Shown piece after piece: positions 5,966 through 14,847 of a stretch of DNA of 15,959 nucleotides. Below the pieces are notes generated by a model. That model did not search any database. It was not told where the DNA came from and saw nothing but the letters and a program-made list of their open reading frames with translations. Position 1 is the stretch's first letter. Each line of letters starts with the position of its first letter. Source of the stretch: CAYNXB01 sp964401045 (lineage in GTDB: Bacteria > Pseudomonadota > Alphaproteobacteria > Sphingomonadales > Sphingomonadaceae); assembly GCA_964401045.1 (NCBI GenBank), contig CAYNXB010000057.1, positions 1-15,959 of the forward strand, given 5' to 3'. The position numbers and the translations under genes are program-made.

Positions 5966-7417
5966 TCAGGCCGCGCGCGGCAGGTGCAGCTTGACCAGCA
6001 GGCCGCCGAGATCCTCGCTCTCGCCGAGCTCGACCGAACCGTCGTAGATTTCCGCCACGTCCCGCACGATCGCGAGGCCGAGGCCGGTGCCGGGCTTACC
6101 GGTGTCGAGCCGGGCTCCGCGCTCGAACAGCGATGCGCGCTGGGCCTCGGGGATGCCGGCGCCGTCGTCTTCGATCCAGATCGCGCACTGCTCTGCCTTC
6201 GGTTCCGCATCGACTGTCACGAAGACGCTGCCACCGCCGTACTTCGCCGCGTTCTCGATCAGGTTGCCGAGGATTTCGTCGAGGTCCTGTCGCTCGATCG
6301 CGATCTGGGTGCCTTTCGGTCCGGCAAAATCGAGCCGCACTTTCGGATAGAGGCGGCTGACCGCGCGCTCGACTGCCTCGGCGCTGTCCATCACGTTAGC
6401 ACGTGACAGACCGCCGGCACGCCGCCCCACCGCCCGTGCCCGGGCGAGATGGTGATCGACCTGACGCCGCATCACCGCGGCTTCGCGGATCACCGTGTCC
6501 GCCAGGTCCGGCGCTTTCGCGGTCGCCGCATTCATTACCACCGTCAGCGGGGTCTTGAGCGCGTGGGCGAGGTTGCCTGCGTGGCGGCGCGCTTCCTCGG
6601 CCTGCTTTTCCGAATGGGCGAGCAGCGCGTTCAGTTCGGCTACCATCGGCTCGACCTCGAGCGGCAACGGCTCGGTCACGCGGTTGGCGGCGGCGGTGCG
6701 GATGCGCTGGATCGCCAGCCGCACACGGCGCAGCGGAGAGAGCCCGTACCAGGTCTGCGCCCCCGCCATCAGGAACAGCCCGAGGCCGAGGACCGCGAAG
6801 CTCCAGATCAGGATCGAGCGGATGCGCCGGAGCTGGCTGTCGAGCTCCTCACGCGCCTCGCCGACTAAGAAGTGCCACTGGGTGTCGCTGCCGGGCAGCA
6901 CGATGGTGCGTTCCATCACCCGCAGCGGCTCGTCGCGGAACTGGTAGGAATCGTAGAAATGCGGGCGGGCGTCGAAGTGATCGAGGTCGACCTGCAGCGT
7001 GCGGTCCCACAGCGACCGTGAGGGGAACACCTCGTGCCCCTTGCCGCTGACCTGCCAGTAGAGACCACTGTTCGGCTCGAGGAACCGCTGGTCGCCGAGC
7101 GGCCGGTTGAACAGCACCTCGCCATCCGGCCCGATCTCGGCCGAACCGATCATCCCGGTCATCATGTAGCCGAGCTGTTCATCGAACTGGCGGGTCACGA
7201 GGCCGCTGATGTTGCGGTCCAGCGCAAAGCCCCCGATCACCAGCAGCAAGGTGATCCAGGTCGCGGCGATGACGATCATCCGCCGCGACAGGCTGCCGGT
7301 GTGCGCCGGCGCGCCGCCGGCCGCCACCGCGTCGTCCGATGCCTCCGGCGCCGTTACGGCCGGGGGATCACTCGCGCGGCTGGTCGGCGGGGTCGTCGAG
7401 GCTATATCCAAGGCCAC
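5966..7417 (-). CDS. PhoQ-like membrane sensor histidine kinase
   Basis: A 483-residue two-component kinase. Membrane helices lie at about 47-65 and 201-221, with a periplasmic sensor of roughly 130 residues between them. A HAMP-like linker follows, then the H box NLAHALKTPL with the phospho-accepting His285. The ATPase domain has the N box (EILGNLIENAAKYG, about 381-394), G1 EDDGAGI near 416-422 and G2 GTGLGLAI at 443-450. The HxLKTPL form of the H box is the one seen in PhoQ. The start is uncertain: GTG 7417 overlaps the response regulator by 50 bases, and GTG 7327 (GGAGG 14 bases upstream) and ATG 7279 (just before the first helix) are alternatives. A hairpin follows the stop. The stimulus cannot be deduced from the sequence. 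Confidence 0.93.
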   Translation of the reverse strand: MALDIASTTPPTSRASDPPAVTAPEASDDAVAAGGAPAHTGSLSRRMIVIAATWITLLLVIGGFALDRNISGLVTRQFDEQLGYMMTGMIGSAEIGPDGEVLFNRPLGDQRFLEPNSGLYWQVSGKGHEVFPSRSLWDRTLQVDLDHFDARPHFYDSYQFRDEPLRVMERTIVLPGSDTQWHFLVGEAREELDSQLRRIRSILIWSFAVLGLGLFLMAGAQTWYGLSPLRRVRLAIQRIRTAAANRVTEPLPLEVEPMVAELNALLAHSEKQAEEARRHAGNLAHALKTPLTVVMNAATAKAPDLADTVIREAAVMRRQVDHHLARARAVGRRAGGLSRANVMDSAEAVERAVSRLYPKVRLDFAGPKGTQIAIERQDLDEILGNLIENAAKYGGGSVFVTVDAEPKAEQCAIWIEDDGAGIPEAQRASLFERGARLDTGKPGTGLGLAIVRDVAEIYDGSVELGESEDLGGLLVKLHLPRAA

Positions 7418-8045
7418 GGATGGTGGTGATGACGTCCGCCCCCAGCTTCTTGCGAATGCGGGTGACGAATACTTCGATCGTATTGGAATCGCGGTCGAAA
7501 TCCTGGTCGTAGATGTGCTCGATCAGCTCGGTGCGGCTGACCACCTTGCCCTTGTGGTGCATCAGGTAGCTCAGCAGCTTGTATTCCTGCGCGGTCAGCT
7601 TGACCGGCTCGCCGGCCAGCGTGACGCGGCCCGAACGGGTATCGAGCCGCACATCGCCCGCGGTAAGCTCCGAGCTGGCGTTGCCCGAGGCGCGGCGGAT
7701 CAGCGCGCGCAGGCGGGCGATCAGCTCCTCGGTCTGGAAGGGCTTGGCGAGATAGTCGTCGGCGCCGGCGTCGAGGCCCGCAACCTTGTCCGACCAGCTG
7801 TCACGCGCAGTCAGCACCAGCACCGGGAAGGTGCGGCCTTCCTTGCGCCACATGCCAAGCACGGTGAGGCCGTCGATCTCCGGCAGGCCAAGGTCAAGCA
7901 CGACTGCATCGTATTCCTCGGTCGAACCGAGGAAGTGGCCGTCTTCGCCATCGGTCGAGAGGTCGACCGCATAGCCCGTCTGCTCGAGCGTGTTCTTGAG
8001 CTGCTGGCCCAGCGTCGGCTCATCCTCGACGATCAGGATTCGCAT
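7368..8045 (-). CDS. PhoP-like response regulator, OmpR family
   Basis: A 225-residue DNA-binding response regulator. The receiver domain has Glu7-Asp8, the phosphorylated Asp51 in VVLDLGLPEIDGL, Thr79 and Lys101 in AKPF. The C-terminal winged helix runs from about LTAQEYKLLSYL to VITTIRGLGYSL. Stretches such as DLGLPEIDGL, LTARDSWSDKV and VITTIRGLGY closely resemble E. coli PhoP. The frame is open further upstream (ATG at 8087 and 8069), but ATG 8045 (MRILIVEDEP) matches the family start, and GGGGA lies 10 bases before it. The partner kinase gene begins inside its 3' end. Family members bind tandem half-sites with an 11-base period, and such repeats occur before the PepSY and TM2 genes in this window. 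Confidence 0.94.
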   Translation of the reverse strand: MRILIVEDEPTLGQQLKNTLEQTGYAVDLSTDGEDGHFLGSTEEYDAVVLDLGLPEIDGLTVLGMWRKEGRTFPVLVLTARDSWSDKVAGLDAGADDYLAKPFQTEELIARLRALIRRASGNASSELTAGDVRLDTRSGRVTLAGEPVKLTAQEYKLLSYLMHHKGKVVSRTELIEHIYDQDFDRDSNTIEVFVTRIRKKLGADVITTIRGLGYSLDDPADQPRE

Positions 8046-8137
8046 TGCGTCAGTGTCCCCCGCGGTCATGCCATGGTCGGGCCGCATGTGGGCGTTTCCC
8101 CTGAACGCGTCAACCGAAGGGCCCGTTTCCAGCGGCT

Positions 8138-8458
8138 TTACCGGGAGATGCCGAGGATGCGGCCGGAGCGCGCATCGACGTCGACGAAGGTCACGCGGCC
8201 ATCACGGATGAACTTGAGGCGATAGGCCATCGCCGCGGAATCGTATTCGGGGCCGAGGTACTGCGCCCCCTTCATCCGCGGCAGCACGCTCTGCTCGATC
8301 TCGCGCAGCGAGCGGACGTTGCCGTCACGCATCGCCTTGCGGGCCTGGCCCTGGTCGTCACGGTGCTGGTGCCCGTGTGCCTGGGCAAGCGCCGCGGTGC
8401 CGGAAACACCCGTTACAAGAAGGGCGGCGCCCATCAGCATTGAAACAAATCTGCGCAT
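8138..8458 (-). CDS. Periplasmic PepSY-like domain protein
   Basis: A 106-residue exported protein. The signal peptide covers about residues 1-27 (hydrophobic MLMGAALLVTGVSG, then AALAQA). It is followed by a His-rich start (HGHQH, 28-32) and one PepSY-like unit: a helix with Ala/Arg (ARKAMRDGNVRSLREIEQSV), then strands YRLKFIRDGRVTFVDVDARSGRIL. The last part is the typical PepSY ending, in which a small periplasmic domain often modulates other envelope proteins. The start ATG 8458 has no clear ribosome binding site; the internal ATG (residue 7) is a less likely start. The gene lies 92 bases upstream of the response regulator on the same strand. PepSY genes beside two-component systems are common in this group, and a role in modulating or reporting the sensor is inferred. 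Confidence 0.85.
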   Translation of the reverse strand: MRRFVSMLMGAALLVTGVSGTAALAQAHGHQHRDDQGQARKAMRDGNVRSLREIEQSVLPRMKGAQYLGPEYDSAAMAYRLKFIRDGRVTFVDVDARSGRILGISR

Positions 8459-8486
8459 GATGGGACCGTGCCTAACCCCACCGCAT

Positions 8487-8504
8487 TGAACAAGCTGTGA
8501 ATGT
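8487..8504 (-). promoter_or_regulatory. Candidate response-regulator site before the PepSY gene
   Basis: On the plus strand TGAA occurs at 8487-8490 and 8498-8501, an 11-base period as used by tandem OmpR-family dimers. The same stretch holds CAAGCTGTGAATGT (8491-8504), matching 13 of 14 bases at 5111-5124. The element lies about 30 bases upstream of the PepSY start codon. Autoregulation by the PhoP-like regulator encoded downstream would be a natural reading, but this is inference. Confidence 0.3.
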
Positions 8505-8520
8505 CCGGCTCGCCCCTCGT

Positions 8521-9237
8521 TCAGCGAGTGAGCTCGTACTTGACCGTTACATTGACCACGGTGCCGACAAGGCCGGGCTGCACCGGGGTTGGAGCGGCCT
8601 GCGCCGCTTCCGCGTCATAGGCGCGCATCAACGGCATCGGCGGCTGACCGCCGGACACGCTCTCGTTGATCTCGAGCAGGCGCGCGCCCGAATATCCGGC
8701 GAGATGGGCGTATTCGATCGCCTGCGCCTGCGCGCGCGTAAGCGCGTTTCGGCGCGCTTCGGCGCGGTAGGCGGTATCGTTGTCGACCGAGAAGTCCGGT
8801 CCCCCGATGTCGTTTGCGCCAGCCGCGACCAACGCATCCAGCGCGGAGCCCGTGTTCGCCACCTTGCGCAGCTTCACGCTCACCCGATTCGAGGCGATGT
8901 AGCCGCGGAATACCTGGCTCTGGGTCGCCTGGTTGTAATCGTACTGCGGCGAAAGGCTGATGCCGCTGGTCTGGATGTCGTCGTCCGCCACGCCGAGCGC
9001 TTTGATCTTGGCGACCACCGCCGTCATCTTCTGCGCGTTCTGCTGCATCGCCGCGACGGCGGTCTGCGCGCGGGTGGACACTCCGGCGGAGACAGTGGCG
9101 ATGTCTGGCCGTGAATCGACCGTCTCGCTGACCGACAGCTCGACCACCGGACCGGTGGCCTGGATCTGGACTTCGGCCGCCGCGGCCGGGCTGGCGAGCG
9201 CGGCGGAAGCGAGCAGGGCAATCGCATAACGGTTCAT
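8521..9237 (-). CDS. Periplasmic SIMPL-domain (DUF541) protein
   Basis: A 238-residue exported protein. The signal peptide MNRYAIALLASAALASPAAAA ends at about residue 21. The SIMPL pattern follows: VSETVDSRPDIATVSAGVSTRA near the start, then a helix AMQQNAQKMTAVVAKIKALGV, DDDIQTSGISLSPQYDY, and a second half with a long Ala/Arg helix (YRAEARRNALTRAQAQAIEYAHLAG). The family forms oligomeric periplasmic or outer-membrane assemblies linked to oxidative or envelope stress; the biochemical activity is unknown. The frame is open upstream to 9306, but ATG 9237 has the strong ribosome binding site GAAGGAGA about 7 bases ahead and starts a proper signal peptide, so it is chosen. It lies upstream of the PepSY-regulator-kinase genes with a 62-base gap. 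Confidence 0.92.
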   Translation of the reverse strand: MNRYAIALLASAALASPAAAAEVQIQATGPVVELSVSETVDSRPDIATVSAGVSTRAQTAVAAMQQNAQKMTAVVAKIKALGVADDDIQTSGISLSPQYDYNQATQSQVFRGYIASNRVSVKLRKVANTGSALDALVAAGANDIGGPDFSVDNDTAYRAEARRNALTRAQAQAIEYAHLAGYSGARLLEINESVSGGQPPMPLMRAYDAEAAQAAPTPVQPGLVGTVVNVTVKYELTR

Positions 9238-9331
9238 CGCAAATCTCCTTCGGTTCGCCGTTGGCGCCCAGCGGCTTACGCGCCGCTGAACCGCTTGTTC
9301 CGGCAACTGTCAGCAGCTAGGCGCCGCGCGC

Positions 9332-11116
<1,785 letters not shown>

Positions 11117-11130
11117 CGTTTCATCCGCGC

Positions 11131-11168
11131 TGCGTCTTGGCGGAGTGACAGGTGCGCCATCTTACGCA
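11131..11168. terminator. Weak imperfect hairpin between converging uup and TM2 genes
   Basis: The arms TGCGTCTTGGCG (11131-11142) and CGCCATCTTACGCA (11155-11168) pair at both ends with an internal bulge. The hairpin lies in the 62-base gap between two converging genes. There is no strong T tract, so use as a bidirectional terminator is only possible. Confidence 0.3.
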
Positions 11169-11178
11169 GAACAATGCC

Positions 11179-11478
11179 CTAGCGTGCGAACCGATCTGCC
11201 AGCGCCATATTCTTGGCCCGTGCGATACCGGGAATCAGAAAAAGATCGACGAAAAGCCAGACGCCTAACACGCCCCAGCCTATGAAAAACGGCACCCAAC
11301 CCAGCAGCAACAGCAGCAGTTGGGCCACTGCGGCTGTAGTGCTCCCGAGATAAAAACGGTGGGCGCCAAACGGGCCAAGAAAAAACCAAAGCAGATAGGC
11401 TGCTCCGGTCGATTTCTTGTTCGCATCATACATCATGTGCGCACGTGCAGTCGCCAGACGGCCTTCGCTATCGTTCAT
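11179..11478 (-). CDS. TM2-domain membrane protein
   Basis: A 99-residue small membrane protein. After a soluble N-terminus (MNDSEGRLATARAHMMYDANKKS) comes the TM2 signature: first helix GAAYLLWFFLGPFGAHRFYLG, with the conserved G-x-H-R-F-Y-L-G turn, then a second helix AAVAQLLLLLLGWVPFFIG, and further hydrophobic sequence VLGVWLFVDLFLIPGI including the usual W-x-x-x-D. TM2 proteins are inner-membrane proteins of unknown biochemical role. The frame continues upstream to a GTG at 11502, but ATG 11478 is preferred: a promoter-like sequence ends near 11508, and a GGGGGGAG stretch precedes the ATG, although very close to it. It lies downstream of the DUF6456 gene on the same strand. Confidence 0.88.
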   Translation of the reverse strand: MNDSEGRLATARAHMMYDANKKSTGAAYLLWFFLGPFGAHRFYLGSTTAAVAQLLLLLLGWVPFFIGWGVLGVWLFVDLFLIPGIARAKNMALADRFAR

Positions 11479-11507
11479 GCTCCCCCCAAACACCCCCCGC
11501 ACGATTG

Positions 11508-11536
11508 ACTATTTCAGAATCATTTCAAGTGAACAA
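11508..11536 (-). promoter_or_regulatory. Candidate TM2 promoter containing a perfect 6-N5-6 direct repeat
   Basis: On the minus strand TTGTTC (complement of 11531-11536), a 17-base spacer and AATAGT (complement of 11508-11513) fit -35 and -10 spacing. Overlapping them is a perfect direct repeat, ATTTCA at 11511-11516 and 11522-11527 (plus strand), separated by 5 bases. This is the layout of PhoP-type operators. If it is real, a regulator would sit across the promoter. Confidence 0.4.
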
Positions 11537-11541
11537 TCTCG

Positions 11542-12015
11542 TCACCCTATGCGATAGAAGTCCGCCACCCGGTCCAGCGCGATGCGCAGGACCAACTTGC
11601 CGCTGCGCACCGGCCATTCGAGTGCCTTCTCCGCATCCGGCAAACTCTCGCCAGCGCAGACCACACGCCACAGCACGTCCTCCAGCCCCTTGCCCGCCGC
11701 GCGCATCGCTCCGTCGAAGCGTTGCCTGGCGGCAATCTGGCGTTCGGTCGGGTTGAGGCCCGCGTCCGCGGTGCCGCGAATGCGCACCGCGTCCCAGCGC
11801 ATGGTGACCGATGGAGCCAACTGGGCGCGTTCGTAATCGGCGCGAAGCCTCTCGCCGGCGTCGAACAGCCGATCGGACAAGTGGCCGCGCGCATGGAGCC
11901 AGGCGAGCGGGGATTCGGCCAGATTGACCGTAACGCTGCGCCGCCCCTTGCGTGCCGAAGCGCCCCGGCGTGGCCCTTCGCTGGTCAATTCGCGCTCGAC
12001 AAGCTGTCGCTTCAT
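11542..12015 (-). CDS. DUF6456-domain protein
   Basis: A 157-residue soluble protein that I place in DUF6456, a family found mainly in alphaproteobacteria and without known function. Features: a basic N-terminus (RRGASARKGRRSVTVN, about 16-31), the ESPLAWLHARG motif at 34-44, FDAGERLRADYERAQL at 51-66, VTMRWD at 70-75, an ARQRFDGAMRAAGKGLEDVLWRVV helical stretch, and a C-terminal WPVRSGKLVLRIALDRVADFY. The mix of basic and helical segments suggests a nucleic-acid or regulatory role, but this is a guess. The start ATG 12015 has AGGAG 8 bases upstream. It is divergent from the XRE-type regulator, with a 94-base gap in which I see no convincing -35/-10 pair. Confidence 0.75.
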   Translation of the reverse strand: MKRQLVERELTSEGPRRGASARKGRRSVTVNLAESPLAWLHARGHLSDRLFDAGERLRADYERAQLAPSVTMRWDAVRIRGTADAGLNPTERQIAARQRFDGAMRAAGKGLEDVLWRVVCAGESLPDAEKALEWPVRSGKLVLRIALDRVADFYRIG

Positions 12016-12109
12016 GCATTCGGCTCCTGTGGAATCGTGGGCCAGACGCTTGCCAAAGCGGATGTGTTGTAGGAAAGTAGAAAACCAGATTGGTTAGGAG
12101 AACTCGGGC

Positions 12110-12682
12110 GTGATCAACCGCATCCGCGACATCCGCAAGCAGAAGAACCTCACGCTGGCCGACGTGGCCGAACGCTGCGACCCGCCGACCACCGCGCAGA
12201 CCATTGGTCGGCTCGAGACCGGCACGCGAAACCTCTCGCTGGTGTGGATGAACCGCATCGGCGCGGCGCTGGGCGTCGAGCCGGAAACGCTGGTACGCGG
12301 TGAAGAGAAAGGCGCGCCACAAATCGTAGCCAGGCTCATCGACACAGGTGCCGAGGCGCTCACCAAACCGCGCGAAGCGGTGCTGCCGACCGAGCTGGGC
12401 GGCGGCACGGGGCTAATTTGCCTCGCGATCGAAACCGGCGCAGGCGAATATCGCGCGGGCGACCAGCTATGGCTTCGCCAACATGAGCCGGAGGAAGCCG
12501 CGGTGATGATCAACCGCGACGTACTCGTGCCCCGCTCCGGTGGGCGGTTCGCGTTCGGGCGGCTGATCGATCGCCAGGGCAAGCTGGTGGGGCTGCTGCC
12601 CCCCGGCGCGGGCCAGCGGCAGATCGTGGTCGACAACCCTGCCTGGCTGGCGGTGGCCGAGATGCTGGTCCGCAAGCTGTGA
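12110..12682 (+). CDS. XRE-family helix-turn-helix regulator
   Basis: A 190-residue transcription regulator. Residues about 3-63 form a Cro/CI-type HTH (IRDIRKQKNLTLADVAERC, then TTAQTIGRLETGTRNLSL and LGVEPETL). The C-terminal part (about 90-160) is beta-rich, with GEYRAGDQLWLRQHE and a GRFAFGRLIDRQGKLVGLLPP stretch, reminiscent of the S24/LexA-like fold but without an evident Ser-Lys catalytic pair, so self-cleavage is unlikely. The start is GTG 12110 with AGGAG 9 bases upstream. Its stop (12680-12682) overlaps the GTG start of the glycosyltransferase gene, so the two are translated from one message. Targets are unknown; autoregulation and control of the glycosyltransferase or the divergent DUF6456 gene are plausible. 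Confidence 0.88.
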   Translation: MINRIRDIRKQKNLTLADVAERCDPPTTAQTIGRLETGTRNLSLVWMNRIGAALGVEPETLVRGEEKGAPQIVARLIDTGAEALTKPREAVLPTELGGGTGLICLAIETGAGEYRAGDQLWLRQHEPEEAAVMINRDVLVPRSGGRFAFGRLIDRQGKLVGLLPPGAGQRQIVVDNPAWLAVAEMLVRKL

Positions 12683-13854
12683 AGCGAGTCCTCTCGCTTT
12701 CGACGCTCTACCCCAATTCAGCCGAACCGCGCTTCGGCACGTTCGTCGCGCGCTCGCTGGAGGCGCTTGCGGCGCGCGGCGACTGGCATGTCACCTTGCT
12801 CAATCCGATCGGGCTGCCGCCGGTGTCGTTCGGCCATTACCGCGCCCTGGCCCGGGCGGCGGTCGGCGGCGTGGAGCGCGGGGTCGAGGTTTACCGGCCG
12901 ACGTTCCGCCTGATCCCGCGTTTCGGCGGGCGCTGGAACCCGTCATTGATTGCGCGCGCCGCGCTGCCCCTCGCCCGGCGGTTTCACGCCGAGCGGCCGT
13001 TTGACCTCGTCGACGCCCAGTTCTTCTGGCCCGATGGGCCCGCCGCGGCGCGGATTGCGCGGGCGCTTGGCCTGCCGCTGTCGATCAAGGCACGCGGTGC
13101 GGACATCCATTACTGGGGCGCCAAGCCGTGGGCGCGCCGGGCGATGCTCGCCGCAGCTCGCGAGGCCAAGGGACTTCTGGCCGTGAGCGCCGCGCTCACC
13201 GATGACATGGCGATGCTCGGCATGGAGCGGGACAAGATCGCGGTCCATTACACCGGCCTCGATCGCGACCTGTTTCGCCCGCTGCATAACGATGGGCTGC
13301 GCGAGCGCGTGGCGGATGAGTTTGGCGTGGCGCTAGGCGGGGGGCCGCTGTTCGCGACCATCGGCGCGCTGATCCCGCGCAAGGGGCAGGAGCTGACGAT
13401 CCGGGCTCTCGCCGATCTGCCTGGCGGGGATCTGCTGCTGGTCGGCAAAGGTCCGGACAAGGCACGGCTGCGCGAGCTTGCCGACAGCCTCGATCTCGCG
13501 AACCGCGTCCATTTCCTCGGCCCGGTCGATCACCGCCAGCTTCCGGCGATCCTCTCTGCTGCTGACGCGATGGTACTGCCTTCGGCGAGCGAGGGTCTCG
13601 CCAACGCGTGGGTCGAGGCGCTCGCTTGCGGAACCCCGATCGTTATCGCGGATGCCGGGGGTGCGCGGGAGGTGGTCACCGGGCCTGCAGCCGGGCGGAT
13701 CGTGCCCCGCGATCCCGCCGCGATCGCCGCGGCGTTACGCGCGCTTCTGGCAGACCCGCCGCCGCGCAAAAAGGTGGCGGAATATGCGGCGCGGTTCGAT
13801 TGGAACGCGAACGCGGCCACGCTCGCCAGCCACTACGAGCGCTTGACGGCCTAG
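12679..13854 (+). CDS. GT4-family glycosyltransferase
   Basis: A 391-residue retaining glycosyltransferase of the GT-B fold. The N-terminus KRVLSLSTLYPNSAEPRFGTFV is typical of GT4 enzymes that take sugar-nucleotide donors. Donor-site features in the C-terminal half are GALIPRKGQ (229-237, Arg234 and Lys235), LLVGKGPD (253-260), and the EX7E motif Glu305 to Glu313 in SASEGLANAWVEALACGTP. No signal peptide or membrane helix is visible, so it acts on the cytoplasmic face, probably in polysaccharide or glycolipid synthesis; donor and acceptor cannot be told. The GTG start overlaps the stop of the upstream regulator gene by four bases (GTGA). The stop TAG overlaps that of converging secF (CTAG, 13851-13854). 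No other sugar genes are nearby, which is a little unusual. Confidence 0.93.
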   Translation: MKRVLSLSTLYPNSAEPRFGTFVARSLEALAARGDWHVTLLNPIGLPPVSFGHYRALARAAVGGVERGVEVYRPTFRLIPRFGGRWNPSLIARAALPLARRFHAERPFDLVDAQFFWPDGPAAARIARALGLPLSIKARGADIHYWGAKPWARRAMLAAAREAKGLLAVSAALTDDMAMLGMERDKIAVHYTGLDRDLFRPLHNDGLRERVADEFGVALGGGPLFATIGALIPRKGQELTIRALADLPGGDLLLVGKGPDKARLRELADSLDLANRVHFLGPVDHRQLPAILSAADAMVLPSASEGLANAWVEALACGTPIVIADAGGAREVVTGPAAGRIVPRDPAAIAAALRALLADPPPRKKVAEYAARFDWNANAATLASHYERLTA

Positions 13855-14837
13855 CCTTCGACTTCCGCCGGCCCGCCGCGCGCGATGCGTTCCTGGCGCT
13901 CGGTCGCGTTTTCGGTCGGCACGAAGCTGTCCGAGCGTACGCCCAGCCAGATCAGGATCGGCGCCGACATGTAGATCGAGCTGTAGGTGCCGACGAAGAT
14001 GCCGAGCGTGATCGCCGCGGTGAACCCGAAGATCACGTCCGGCCCCAGCAGCAGCAGCGCAAACAGGGTGATCAGCACCGAGCCCGACGTAACCACGGTG
14101 CGCGACAGTGTCTCGTTGACCGACAAGTCGAGCAGCTCGGGCAGCGGCATCTTGCGGTATTTCTTCAGATTCTCGCGGATGCGGTCATAAATCACAATCG
14201 TATCGTTGAGCGAGTAGCCGATCAGCGTCAGCAGCGCGGCGACGATGTTGAGATCGAACTCCATCTGGGTGAGCGCGAACATGCCCAGCGTGAGCGTCAC
14301 GTCGTGGAGCAGCGCGAACAGGGCACCGATGCCGAACTGCCACTCGAACCGCACCCAGATGTAGATCGAGATGCCGAGCATCGCGAGGCCGAGCGCGATC
14401 ATGCCGCTCATGAACAACTCGTCGGACACTTTGCCGGATACCGATTCGACGCCGTCGATGCGCGCGTCGGCATGGTTCTTCTCGATCACCCCGCGGATGT
14501 CGCGCACCATCTTGTCGGTCAGCGACGTATCCTCGGCATCCGGCAGCTTCATGCGCACCGCGATCTTGTTCGGTGCGCCGACCTGCTGGATGATCGGCTC
14601 GCCGTAATCGAGCCGGTTGATCTCCTCGCGCACCTCGGAGATCGGCGCCGTGGCGCTCTGGGTGAAGGTCACCCGGATCGTCTGGCCGCCGATGAAGTCG
14701 ACGCCTAGGTTCAGGCCATTGATGAACACCAGCGCGATCGACGCCGCCATCAGCAACATGCTCGTCGCGTAGAACGGCACCCGCCAGCGCAGGAAGTGGA
14801 TGTTGGTGTTGTCGGGAACGAGCTTGAGGAGCCGCAT
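13851..14837 (-). CDS. secF: Protein translocase subunit SecF
   Basis: A 328-residue inner-membrane protein that works with SecD to drive late steps of Sec export using the proton gradient. It has a first membrane helix at about 22-39, the conserved GVDFIGG at 45-51, a periplasmic domain at about 52-138, and five further helices. The family motif IGYSLNDTIVIYDRIRE lies at 206-222, and SRTVVTSGSV at about 245-254. The length is normal. It starts 10 bases after the secD stop; the AGGA upstream of its ATG overlaps the secD stop codon, suggesting translational coupling. The C-terminus after about residue 302 is a short polar tail. Its stop is shared with the converging glycosyltransferase gene. 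Confidence 0.97.
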   Translation of the reverse strand: MRLLKLVPDNTNIHFLRWRVPFYATSMLLMAASIALVFINGLNLGVDFIGGQTIRVTFTQSATAPISEVREEINRLDYGEPIIQQVGAPNKIAVRMKLPDAEDTSLTDKMVRDIRGVIEKNHADARIDGVESVSGKVSDELFMSGMIALGLAMLGISIYIWVRFEWQFGIGALFALLHDVTLTLGMFALTQMEFDLNIVAALLTLIGYSLNDTIVIYDRIRENLKKYRKMPLPELLDLSVNETLSRTVVTSGSVLITLFALLLLGPDVIFGFTAAITLGIFVGTYSSIYMSAPILIWLGVRSDSFVPTENATERQERIARGGPAEVEG

Positions 14838-14847
14838 CGGATCAGTC

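Noticed and set aside
8046..8087. An upstream ATG extending the response regulator by 14 residues
   Set aside because: The family start MRILIVEDE at 8045 has a suitable ribosome binding site, and the extension has no receiver-domain counterpart.
7209..8225. A 338-codon plus-strand frame opposite the kinase and regulator genes
   Set aside because: It spans two real genes in antisense and has no recognisable domain or start signal.
9238..9306. An extended start for the SIMPL protein
   Set aside because: It would put 23 charged residues before the signal peptide; the ATG at 9237 has a strong ribosome binding site.
11525..12322. A 265-codon minus-strand frame covering DUF6456 and part of the HTH regulator
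   Set aside because: Different frame from the DUF6456 gene and antisense to the regulator; neither half resembles a known protein.
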